Positions 25,648 to 33,801 of a stretch of 64,000 bases of DNA are shown here, one piece after another; position 1 is the stretch's first letter, and the number at the start of each line of letters is the position of its first letter. The stretch covers positions 62,001-126,000 of the forward strand of contig CAZUGQ010000006.1 of the NCBI GenBank assembly GCA_964620125.1. Reading direction: 5' to 3'. The notes beneath the pieces were generated by a model. That model did not search any database. It worked only from the letters and a program-made list of their open reading frames with translations, and was not told where the DNA came from. The position numbers were made by a program, and so were the translations under genes. The DNA comes from OLB6 sp964620125. Its GTDB lineage: Bacteria; Bacteroidota; Ignavibacteria; Kapaibacteriales; Kapaibacteriaceae.

Positions 25648-28068
25648 CTAGAACAGAGAAGTACTGAGCGTTACAGACCAACCGAACGTGCCGGAGCTAG
25701 CCAAACCTCCAACAGGCCAGAGTGCATCAAAGCGCAGATAAATCAGATCACTCACAAAAGAGGGGATCCGCGCAATACCAAATCCTGCTTCCATGTAAGG
25801 GGTTGAAGTATGTACCCACGTAGCTGCATCGATGGGTTGCCCACCATCTGCTACACCCGCCCCATAGAGTAACAGCAAGTCCAAACCACGCCCACCACGG
25901 AAGGTGGGCAATCCAATCGCACGCCACCACAGATCGGAAAAGTTATGTTCTGCGTGAAGTACCAGCGTCCGATTCCCTCCATAGCGATTGACTGGCACGG
26001 TTGCCAGATCAGTAGTTGTTCCAATGGCGGGGAACCTGCGCAACAGACTGCTTTGGAACTGCCGTGGCGCAGAATCCGACAGCACCATGGCACCGTACAC
26101 CTCAATATCCAGGTGCATGGGTTGGTATCCAGTGTAGAAGGTTGGAATTCTGCCGCCTAGCCGTCCGTCCAGTGTAGCAAAGGTGGGGTTCGTTGACGTC
26201 TCACGTCCTACAACTACGCCAAGTGAGCCGTATACCGTTTGCTGGCTGCCAAACAGCTGTGCTAGCATGTTTGGCCTGTTAACGTCTGCTGCAAACCGAA
26301 TCGTCTGATAGTCTCCTTCATCGGGTCTCACAACGGTTCTACCGCTTGTCTTGAGCACACTATCCGCCAGATGCCGCGTCCAGCCAACAATCAATGTACC
26401 CTCAACAATGTCCGCAGAGAATCGCGCCCCTGCTTCCCACCCATCCCTGCGGAAGTAGTCGTTAAACTCCATGTACAACAGATGATTGAGATTCAGGAAA
26501 TTGGGTGTACCGAGGATTGGCCGCGGAGGTTGTATCGTAGCATAGGTTGAGAAGACGTTTCCAAAAAGCGTTAGGTCAAACTGCTTGCTGTTCACCACGT
26601 CCACGTCTGCTCCAACCTCACCAATCATGGTGCCAGCTTCGCCCCATGCGACTGCCGTTCTCAGTGATACGGGTCTCACAACAAACTCCAGTTCACCACC
26701 GAGCAGCCACCCTGTTATCGACGTGCGGGTGAGTATTGGAAGGACGTTAATGCCGAGTGGGCCAATCGTGAAGAGGCCGAGCCTCGGTGACGAGTCTTCC
26801 GTCCGCGGTTTGCGATTGGCAACGATGCTATCAGCAACCCTATATGCCTCCTTCTCTTCTTCGGTTTGTTCAGCAAACGCATGTTTTTCCCAATACTCGG
26901 GTCGTGAAGAATCGGCATCTTCTGCAACCGTAACGGTGTTGCCAGCAGTGCGCACCCGAATGCTTACTCCACCGCTACTGGTTTCCGTTACAGCATCAGC
27001 ACTTGTGTCTTGCCGTGGGTGCAGCACGCTATCTGGTATCGTCACATTGGCTTGAACTTCCGACACGTACGCCTCGATGGAGAGTTTTAGAACAAACTCC
27101 ATCACGTCAGCAAGTAGGTTCACAGCCCCCTCCCCACTGATGTTTTGGTACATAGGTACCCACACTGAGTCCGATACCTGTTCGTACCGTTGCTGGTACC
27201 GAAGGTTCGTAATGAATGGAAAGGCGGTTTCTTTCGTTGGAGAAAAGTCGGCAGCGATCACCTGATATGTATTGCCTACAATGCTTAGCGTACCCTCGAA
27301 TCCAGGGAACAATCTTGATGTTGGCTCGAAGTGCAACTGATAAACAATTCCATCACCCATCACCGTACGCTCCAGAATGCGATACGTGTAGGTATTCAGA
27401 GCATCTTCGCCCAGTGGCGTAACCAGTCGTGTAGAGAACATTCTGATTTCGGGCTGTGTGATGTCAACAAACTCGTCGAAGACGGCAAGGTTATTCGCTG
27501 CGGGAATATTGCGTGTTTGCCTACGCTGAAGGATATGCACACGCTTGGCCCTGCTGGGATGTCGCTGATAATGCACTCTCGAAAATGTTTCGGTGATGCT
27601 CTCTTTGGGCTGTTTTTCCTGCCCTACATCAGGCACCTCCATCACAACTTTCATCTTTGAATAGGTGGTGCTCACCAACGTCTTTAGCCGCTCATCATTC
27701 TCGCGTGCGCGCGCTATTGCTCTTCGTACAACTTCTTCGGGCTGAATATCTGCAGTTACTTCAACGGATCTTTTCGTTAGGCCCACAGACTTCAGTTTTA
27801 CTACAAGATTTTCCGAAGGGGCTATTGCAATGGTTATTTCACCATAACCGATACTGCGGACCAAAAGCGTTTTCATTCCGGTATCCACTGGCAAGCGAAA
27901 CGTACCATCTCCCCGTGAATATGTTCCTCGAGTGGTTCCTACTACGCGGATGGAGGCACCACCAATAGCTTGTCCAGTTTCGGAGTCCACCACCATTCCG
28001 CGTTGAACCTCCTGCGCCGATACATGGATGCAACTCAGCGCGAAGGCAATAAAGAGATACATGCTCAT
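25648..28068 (-). CDS. DUF5686 / carboxypeptidase-regulatory-like outer-membrane protein
   Basis: 806 residues with a signal peptide ending near CIHVSAQE. Residues ~20-95 form a CarboxypepD_reg domain (RGMVVDSETGQAIGGASIRVVGT, then GTYSRGDGTFRLPVDTG). The N-terminal half then follows the DUF5686 pattern (VVRRAIARARENDER), and the C-terminal half is beta-barrel-like, with alternating strands up to the final SGTFGWSVTLSTSLF that ends in Phe as outer-membrane barrels do. The family is Bacteroidota-typical; its function is not known, although relatives resemble TonB-dependent receptors without the plug. It lies downstream of the F420-type oxidoreductase by 18 bases. Confidence 0.8.
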   Translation of the reverse strand: MSMYLFIAFALSCIHVSAQEVQRGMVVDSETGQAIGGASIRVVGTTRGTYSRGDGTFRLPVDTGMKTLLVRSIGYGEITIAIAPSENLVVKLKSVGLTKRSVEVTADIQPEEVVRRAIARARENDERLKTLVSTTYSKMKVVMEVPDVGQEKQPKESITETFSRVHYQRHPSRAKRVHILQRRQTRNIPAANNLAVFDEFVDITQPEIRMFSTRLVTPLGEDALNTYTYRILERTVMGDGIVYQLHFEPTSRLFPGFEGTLSIVGNTYQVIAADFSPTKETAFPFITNLRYQQRYEQVSDSVWVPMYQNISGEGAVNLLADVMEFVLKLSIEAYVSEVQANVTIPDSVLHPRQDTSADAVTETSSGGVSIRVRTAGNTVTVAEDADSSRPEYWEKHAFAEQTEEEKEAYRVADSIVANRKPRTEDSSPRLGLFTIGPLGINVLPILTRTSITGWLLGGELEFVVRPVSLRTAVAWGEAGTMIGEVGADVDVVNSKQFDLTLFGNVFSTYATIQPPRPILGTPNFLNLNHLLYMEFNDYFRRDGWEAGARFSADIVEGTLIVGWTRHLADSVLKTSGRTVVRPDEGDYQTIRFAADVNRPNMLAQLFGSQQTVYGSLGVVVGRETSTNPTFATLDGRLGGRIPTFYTGYQPMHLDIEVYGAMVLSDSAPRQFQSSLLRRFPAIGTTTDLATVPVNRYGGNRTLVLHAEHNFSDLWWRAIGLPTFRGGRGLDLLLLYGAGVADGGQPIDAATWVHTSTPYMEAGFGIARIPSFVSDLIYLRFDALWPVGGLASSGTFGWSVTLSTSLF

Positions 28069-28086
28069 GCGTTGCTTGTTATGTTC

Positions 28087-28761
28087 TTACACATCAACCT
28101 GAATACCCTCTCGCACCTGTTCTACTCTCCAGCCTAATGCTCCCTCTAGACTGTACCGTTGTGAAACACCAATAAGCAAGGCACTCATGCGCTCGAGGGT
28201 GCGACTGAGGATAAGTCCGCCAACGTACCACGGACGGAACCCACATCGTTCGATGATGCTCTCCACAACTGCTGCTGCCATTCTATCGTCCGATGCCACA
28301 AACGTGTCGAACAGTGGCTGATGCCGCACCGGTACATCGAGAGCACCAGCCGAAAGGGTATTGAAGGCCTTCACCACCTTAGCATGTGGCATGAGTTGGC
28401 ACAGATGTTCCGCCGCGCTTTCATCGGGTGGGGTTACCACATCATCGAGTGTTGGGGTTAGTGGGTTGGTAATGCTCACCACAATCCGGTTGCCCACGCT
28501 GTCGCCTATTTGCTCCGCAATCTGTTGTTCTGCATGGTATGGGACGGCCAGGATTACCACGTCAGACGCAAGGGCTGCATCGATTGATTCAGCGTGAACG
28601 GTTAGCGTTGGCGTCGAAGCCCGTAACACATTCAGTGTTAGTGGATTTCTGTCGTGGGCATCAACGTGATATCCGGCTTCCAGCAGTCGCCGCAATAACC
28701 GAGATCCCATTACGCCCGCTGCTCCGATTAAACCAATGTGTGGTTCGGGTAGATTTTTCAT
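28087..28761 (-). CDS. NADPH-dependent F420-reductase-like oxidoreductase
   Basis: 224 residues, one Rossmann domain and a short helical tail. GLIGAAGVMGSRLLRRLLEAG near residue 10 binds NAD(P); AHDRNPLTLNVL follows the second strand; VVILAVPYHAEQQI and ITNPLTP fit the F420-oxidoreductase/NADP-dependent family (NADPH-dependent F420 reductase, PF03807). Other members in non-F420 bacteria act on 6-phosphogluconate-like or pyrroline substrates, so the reaction is unassigned. It is upstream of the DUF5686 gene on the same strand and divergent from the second PHM-like gene. Confidence 0.7.
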   Translation of the reverse strand: MKNLPEPHIGLIGAAGVMGSRLLRRLLEAGYHVDAHDRNPLTLNVLRASTPTLTVHAESIDAALASDVVILAVPYHAEQQIAEQIGDSVGNRIVVSITNPLTPTLDDVVTPPDESAAEHLCQLMPHAKVVKAFNTLSAGALDVPVRHQPLFDTFVASDDRMAAAVVESIIERCGFRPWYVGGLILSRTLERMSALLIGVSQRYSLEGALGWRVEQVREGIQVDV

Positions 28762-28797
28762 GATCTTGCAATATCGTTCATCTTAAGGTAGGGGGCT

Positions 28798-30363
28798 ATG
28801 GCTGCGTTAGTACTTCTGTTTCTCTGCACTGTGTTGGGCGTTAACAACCTGATTGGCCAGGAGGCACCCACGTGGTCCTCTCGCATTGCTTCGATCGTGT
28901 ACGCCAAGTGCACCCCGTGCCACAGACCCGGTGAGATCGCACCTTTTGGCCTCACGAGTTACGACGAGGTAGCATCAAGTGCTCTGCAGATAAAGGCTGT
29001 TACTCAAAGCCGTTATATGCCACCGTGGAAACCAGCACACGAGTGGGGTGAGTTTATGGGAGACCGCAGTTTGTCTGACGATGAAGTCAGCGCCATTGCC
29101 CGGTGGGTAGACGCGGGTGCTCCTCCGGGCAATCTCGCCGAAGCCCCTTCCCTTCCAGAGTTTCCAAAGGGATCACAGCTTGGCACACCGGATATGGTGC
29201 TTGAGATGTCGGAAGAATGGCATGTTGAAGGCAATAACCGCGATGTGTACCGGTATTTTGTTTTGCCGACCAATCTTCTGGAGAACAAGGCCGTGAAGGC
29301 ACTAGAGTTCAGGCCTGGCAACCCCAAGGTGGTTCACCACGTGTTATACTTTCTTGATACAACCGGAACAGCACGTGCAAAGGACGCTGCCGATCCGGCT
29401 CCAGGCTATGCAGGTTTTGGTGATCCGGGTTTCGAGAGTGCTGCCTCCTACTTGGGCTGGGTACCGGGCTCGCAAATGCGATTTTACCCCGAAAGTATTG
29501 GAGCGCAAATGTTCAAGGGAAGTGATTTAGTGATACAGGTGCACTATGCTCCATCACCAGTGGCGCAAACCGATCGATCACATGTCAATGTGTTCTTTCA
29601 GAACAATCCTAACCCGCGTGTGGTCCAGGAGTTTTCTCTCAACCCCCTCTACCTGCGCGAAGGACTGTTCCTTATTCCAGCAAACCAAGTTCGCTCATAC
29701 TCATCTGCAATTACGATACCGTTCAATGTGAGCATCATTGCTGTTGCTCCACACATGCACCTGCTTGGTATAAATGCCCGAGCGTTTGCAGTAACACCGC
29801 AGGGTGACACCATCGGACTGATTCGGATTAATGATTGGGATTTCAACTGGCAGGGAAGTTATGCATTCAAGAAACCGATAGTCGTTCCAGGTGGCTCTCA
29901 ACTTGTATACGAAGCATCGTACGACAACACAGCCAACAACCCACTCAACCCCAATTCCCCCCCCAAGCTTGTTGGGTGGGGCGAAAGCACCAGTGACGAA
30001 ATGTTGCTCTGCTACTTCCACTGGTTGCCCTATCAACCGGGTGACGAAAACCTTTCGATGGAAACCATTCCTACCAGTGTGCAGGAGATGGAACCTAAGC
30101 CGGTGTTTGATGTTACCCTGTGGCCCAATCCGGCTACATCACATGCAACTCTTGCTTTCACTCTTAACGGGGTTGAAGATCTTGACGTCACTATTACAGA
30201 CGCGATGGGGTCCACCATACTTCAGCCGCATGCCCAAGCCCCCTTCCAGAATGGAAGGCATGTGCTCGACATCAACGTGAACGCTCTGTCGAGTGGAGCG
30301 TATTTCCTTCTTGTCAATGGGAAAGGGGCTGCGGTTTCGTTACCGCTTTACGTAGCCCGGTAA
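28798..30363 (+). CDS. heme c / PHM-like copper protein with T9SS sorting domain
   Basis: 521 residues, paralogous to the gene at 6116. A signal-like N-terminus is followed by one heme c site CTPCH at residue 38 and RYMPPWKP near 82, then the copper fold: VVHHVLYF (HH), IQVHYAPSP, APHMHLLGI and a Met in SDEMLL. These equal the CuH and CuM ligands of ascorbate-dependent monooxygenases. Unlike the first copy it has a C-terminal T9SS domain (LWPNPATSHATLAF to GAYFLLVNGKG), so it should be surface-delivered. Its start shares the 16-mer GGTAGGGGGCTATGGC with 9826-9841. Its 3' end overlaps the antiporter gene by 24 bases. Confidence 0.75.
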   Translation: MAALVLLFLCTVLGVNNLIGQEAPTWSSRIASIVYAKCTPCHRPGEIAPFGLTSYDEVASSALQIKAVTQSRYMPPWKPAHEWGEFMGDRSLSDDEVSAIARWVDAGAPPGNLAEAPSLPEFPKGSQLGTPDMVLEMSEEWHVEGNNRDVYRYFVLPTNLLENKAVKALEFRPGNPKVVHHVLYFLDTTGTARAKDAADPAPGYAGFGDPGFESAASYLGWVPGSQMRFYPESIGAQMFKGSDLVIQVHYAPSPVAQTDRSHVNVFFQNNPNPRVVQEFSLNPLYLREGLFLIPANQVRSYSSAITIPFNVSIIAVAPHMHLLGINARAFAVTPQGDTIGLIRINDWDFNWQGSYAFKKPIVVPGGSQLVYEASYDNTANNPLNPNSPPKLVGWGESTSDEMLLCYFHWLPYQPGDENLSMETIPTSVQEMEPKPVFDVTLWPNPATSHATLAFTLNGVEDLDVTITDAMGSTILQPHAQAPFQNGRHVLDINVNALSSGAYFLLVNGKGAAVSLPLYVAR

Positions 30364-31527
30364 CATCGTACTAAGGCGTGGTGCCATTGATACAAGGGCT
30401 GGCGTAACCACCATTGTGATAATGATGATCACAAGAATATTCTGATAGGTCGAGGCATGAATGACGCTGCCTTGTAAGGCAGTGCTTGCAAGAACAAAGG
30501 AAAACTCACCCACCTCCGCCAGAACGATTCCTGCGGTGATGGCATCCTTGCCCTGCATACCCAGCAAACGGAGCAGCACCGTTACAACGACGGCATTGGC
30601 AATAACCACAAGGATGGCAGCAACGATGTTTAGTGGTAGATCAACAAGCCTCACATTCAAGAGCAAGCCAACGGAAATAAAGAAGATACTCGTGAAGGCG
30701 TCCTTGAACGGTGCCATTACACGATCTATGTACCGTGAATCTTCGCTCTCCGAGATGGCAACACCTGCGATGAATGCTCCAAGGGCAAGGGACATTCCCA
30801 TGGAATTGGTAACTGCTGCAGCACCAAAACACAATGTAAGGGCACCTAACACGAGAACTTCAGGCGTGTCCGTTCGAGTAACATACTTCACGATACGGGG
30901 GAATACCAACCGCAAAAGCCACGTGAGAACAACGATAGAGACCGCCACTACAATCAGTCGCAGCGCAACAGAACCGAGCGAGAAATCTGAACCCGGACTC
31001 AGCAGAGAAATCACGATGAGCATCGGCACCACAGCTATATCCTGAAAAATCAGGATTCCGAGAACGGCTCTACCATGTGGTGTGAGTAGTTCGTCTCTAT
31101 CCTTCAGCAACTTGATGCAGATAGCTGTGGAACTGAGTGCTGTGATCATCCCGATTGCAATGGATGATCCCCAACTGAGAGGACTGTTGGTTACAGTCGT
31201 TATCAGATAGGTTCCAGCACCGAGCACGAGCGTGCTGATGATGATCTGCAACGGACCGCCAAGGAGAACAATCTTGCGCAGGCTAACCAGGTCGTCAAGC
31301 GAGAACTCCAACCCGATGGAAAACAACAGCATGGTCACGCCTAACTCTGCAAGGACTGTGATCACTTCCGTTTGAGCTATGAACTGAAAGCCGCTCGAAC
31401 CGGCAAGTATTCCCGTTACGATCAAACCGATGATAGGCGGAATGTTCAGCCGTCTGAATGCTAGAATTACCAAGACGGCAATGAAGCTTAGCAGAACAAG
31501 CTTCTCGAGAAACTCAAAGCCGTGCAC
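30340..31527 (-). CDS. KefB/CPA2-type cation:proton antiporter
   Basis: 395 residues, about 12 hydrophobic segments, GTG start (MHGFEFLEKLVLL). Motifs of the monovalent cation:proton antiporter-2 family are visible: GLIVTGILAGSSGF near residue 33, LAELGVTMLLFSIGLEFSLDDL near 59-80, and LGALTLCFGAAAVTNSMGMSLALGAFIAGVAISES near 220-255. There is no C-terminal TrkA-N domain, so it is the antiporter core only, working at the inner membrane. The YggS stop lies one base upstream, indicating an operon; its 3' end overlaps the convergent PHM-like gene. Confidence 0.88.
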   Translation of the reverse strand: MHGFEFLEKLVLLSFIAVLVILAFRRLNIPPIIGLIVTGILAGSSGFQFIAQTEVITVLAELGVTMLLFSIGLEFSLDDLVSLRKIVLLGGPLQIIISTLVLGAGTYLITTVTNSPLSWGSSIAIGMITALSSTAICIKLLKDRDELLTPHGRAVLGILIFQDIAVVPMLIVISLLSPGSDFSLGSVALRLIVVAVSIVVLTWLLRLVFPRIVKYVTRTDTPEVLVLGALTLCFGAAAVTNSMGMSLALGAFIAGVAISESEDSRYIDRVMAPFKDAFTSIFFISVGLLLNVRLVDLPLNIVAAILVVIANAVVVTVLLRLLGMQGKDAITAGIVLAEVGEFSFVLASTALQGSVIHASTYQNILVIIIITMVVTPALVSMAPRLSTMLPGYVKR

Positions 31528-31528
31528 G

Positions 31529-32215
31529 TTAGCGTGCTCCGAAAACTGCTGAGCCTACACGAATCATCGTTGCGCCCTCGGCAACGGCCCACTCAAGATC
31601 GGTAGACATACCCATGGATAGTTCCATGGCGCCTGGTGGTGCCAACTTGTTGGCAATGGCGTTATCTCGGATATCTCGCAACTGGGCATAACCACGCCGT
31701 ACGGTGCGTTCATCTTCCGACAGCGCGCCCACCGTCATAAATCCTCGCAGATGGAGCCGCTTTGCCGTTCCCAGATGCGTGAGCAAGGTCTCAACTTCGG
31801 ATGGCTGACAGCCATGTTTTGTGGATTCACCACTTGTATTTACTTCCACCATTACGTCGAGGTGGCGATTGGCCTTCACACAGGCCGATTCGAGTTCATC
31901 AATCAAAGAAATGCGGTCAACGCTTTGCACGCAGCTTGCCACCGTGATGCAGTCTTTCACCTTGTTCGACTGCAGGTGCCCGATGAAATGCCACACCACG
32001 TCAACCTGCTCTAGGGCTTTGGCCTTGGGCAGCATTTCCTGCACCTTGTTTTCACCACACAAGTGCATCCCTGCGGCTACGGCTTGTGCAATACGTTCGG
32101 GTGGCTGGTCCTTCGTGGCAAGAAGAACCCGCATTTCGCCGAGTTCTCTGCCATTGTGTTCGCACGCAACATGAAGGCGTTGCATGAGAACGCGGATGTT
32201 GGTTTCGATGTTCAC
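31529..32215 (-). CDS. YggS family pyridoxal phosphate homeostasis protein
   Basis: 228 residues from the GTG at 32215. VLLATKDQPPERIAQAVAAG carries the PLP-binding lysine, and GENKVQEMLPKAKAL, WHFIGHLQSNK, VEVNTSGESTKHG and ELSMGMSTDLEWAVAEGATMIRVGSAVFG are the classic YggS/YBL036C motifs. It is a single-domain TIM-barrel PLP-binding protein that buffers vitamin B6 and affects amino-acid pools. The alternative TTG start at 32242 is poorer: the TATCTTCG promoter-like element lies between it and the GTG, five bases before the GTG. It is divergent from the AbgT-family gene. Confidence 0.92.
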   Translation of the reverse strand: MNIETNIRVLMQRLHVACEHNGRELGEMRVLLATKDQPPERIAQAVAAGMHLCGENKVQEMLPKAKALEQVDVVWHFIGHLQSNKVKDCITVASCVQSVDRISLIDELESACVKANRHLDVMVEVNTSGESTKHGCQPSEVETLLTHLGTAKRLHLRGFMTVGALSEDERTVRRGYAQLRDIRDNAIANKLAPPGAMELSMGMSTDLEWAVAEGATMIRVGSAVFGAR

Positions 32216-32220
32216 AGCGG

Positions 32221-32228
32221 CGAAGATA
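32221..32228 (-). promoter_or_regulatory. TATCTTCG -7-like element before yggS
   Basis: Complement reads TATCTTCG, then CCGCT, then the GTG start at 32215. The geometry equals that at 726-733 and would give a leaderless yggS message. Confidence 0.45.
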
Positions 32229-32269
32229 CACGGTTGAAACAACCATGCAAGAAGATGAACAGTTGGGAA

Positions 32270-32277
32270 TATATTCG
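32270..32277 (+). promoter_or_regulatory. TATATTCG -7-like element before the AbgT-family gene
   Basis: TATATTCG ends three bases before the ATG at 32281, again the TAnnTT(T/C)G pattern abutting a start codon. It supports 32281 over the ATG at 32245. Confidence 0.45.
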
Positions 32278-32280
32278 TTC

Positions 32281-33801
32281 ATGAAAAGAGGCCTTATTCT
32301 TCGGTTCCTTGACGGTGTAGAGCGTGTTGGTAGTAAGCTTCCCGACCCGGTTACACTCTTCATCATCGCTGCCGTACTCGTTGCTGTAACGTCGTGGGCG
32401 TTTGCTGCACTGGGCGTCACAGTCGTTCACCCTGGAACGGGAGAAACCATCGGCGTTGTAAATCTGCTTTCCACCGAAGGCATACGGCGCATGTTCACCG
32501 ATGCCGTTCTGAACTTCACAGAGTTTCCACCACTCGGTCTGGTCCTGGTAACCATGATTGGGATTGCTGTGGCCGAACGGGGTGGCTTCATTACGGCATT
32601 GCTGCGAACCACGGTTCATGTGGTACCTCGCAGCTTACTCACGGCAGCCGTCGTTTTTGCCGGTGTAAACAGTTCCATCGCAGCTGATGCGGGCTATGTT
32701 GTGCTCATCCCATTGGGTGCTGTGATTTTTGGTGCCGTTGGTAGGCATCCCCTAGCTGGACTCTCCGCAGCGTTCGCTGGTGTGGCAGGGGGCTTCAGTG
32801 CCAACCTCTCAATTACCTCACTCGATCCACTCCTGAGCGGCCTAACGGAAAAGGCAGCGCAGTTGCTGCAAGCCAACTATGTAGTAAGTGCCGCCTCCAA
32901 CTGGTACTTCATGATCGCTTCCACCTTCTTTCTCACTCTTTTAGGCACGTGGATATGTGAAAGGTTGGTTGAGCCAAGACTGGGTGCGTGGACGCCAACG
33001 CACACCTCTGACACAGTTTCTATGCAGCAGAAACTCAGTGCCAGTGAAAGAAAGGCGTTGCTGTGGTCGTGCATCACCTTCATTATCGGCATACTTGTTC
33101 TGGTGCTGATTTCGGTACCGGAGGGCGCAATTCTGCGTGATGAGAGTGGTAGCCTCAAGCCCCTTGAAAAGAGCATCGTTACTGTGCTCATGCTGCTCTT
33201 TCTGGTTTCGGGACTTGTGTATGCATGGATGACGCAGTCCGTGCGAAGCGACAAGGATGCAGCCACAATGGCCTCGGATGGTATGGCTACCATGGGCGGC
33301 TACATTGTTCTGAGTTTTGTCATGTCTCAGTTCATCGCGTATTTCCGATGGTCCAACCTTGGTGTAGTTACAGCAGTGAATGGGGCTATACTTCTTAAGT
33401 CCATGCATCTTGAAGGCCCCGTACTCCTTTGCGCATTCATCCTTGTTGCTGCAGTGATTAACCTGCTCATTGCAAGTGCTTCTGCAAAGTGGGCCATCAT
33501 GGCACCAGTATTCGTACCAATGTTCATGCTGTTGGGAATCTCTCCCGAAGCAACACAGTTGGCTTATCGTGTTGGTGACTCGTCAACCAACATGATTGCA
33601 CCACTGCTGAGTTACATTCCGCTTATCCTGTATGCAATGAGACGCTACAAAGCAGATAGCTCGCTAGGAACTCTGCTGAGCCTGATGCTACCATATTCAG
33701 CGGCGATACTCGTGTTCTGGACTGCATTCATGCTTATCTGGTTGTATCTAGGTATGCCACTGGGACCAAACACACCAACGTTTATTAGCGCAACACCGTA
33801 A
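32281..33801 (+). CDS. AbgT family transporter
   Basis: 506 residues (518 if the ATG at 32245 is used). About 11-13 membrane helices with AbgT signatures: FLDGVERVGSKLPDPVTLFI at the start, VNSSIAADAGYVVLIPLGA near 125, GFSANLSITSLDPLLSGLT near 165 (with an internal AGGGGGCT octamer), and YRVGDSSTNMIAPLLSYIPLIL near 435. AbgT members export p-aminobenzoyl-glutamate or sulfonamides, or import the former, using the proton gradient. It is divergent from yggS and its 3' end overlaps the next gene by 17 bases. Confidence 0.92.
   Translation: MKRGLILRFLDGVERVGSKLPDPVTLFIIAAVLVAVTSWAFAALGVTVVHPGTGETIGVVNLLSTEGIRRMFTDAVLNFTEFPPLGLVLVTMIGIAVAERGGFITALLRTTVHVVPRSLLTAAVVFAGVNSSIAADAGYVVLIPLGAVIFGAVGRHPLAGLSAAFAGVAGGFSANLSITSLDPLLSGLTEKAAQLLQANYVVSAASNWYFMIASTFFLTLLGTWICERLVEPRLGAWTPTHTSDTVSMQQKLSASERKALLWSCITFIIGILVLVLISVPEGAILRDESGSLKPLEKSIVTVLMLLFLVSGLVYAWMTQSVRSDKDAATMASDGMATMGGYIVLSFVMSQFIAYFRWSNLGVVTAVNGAILLKSMHLEGPVLLCAFILVAAVINLLIASASAKWAIMAPVFVPMFMLLGISPEATQLAYRVGDSSTNMIAPLLSYIPLILYAMRRYKADSSLGTLLSLMLPYSAAILVFWTAFMLIWLYLGMPLGPNTPTFISATP

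Noticed and set aside
32242..32244. TTG start for yggS at 32242
   Set aside because: The GTG at 32215 lies just after a TATCTTCG element and gives the normal YggS N-terminus.
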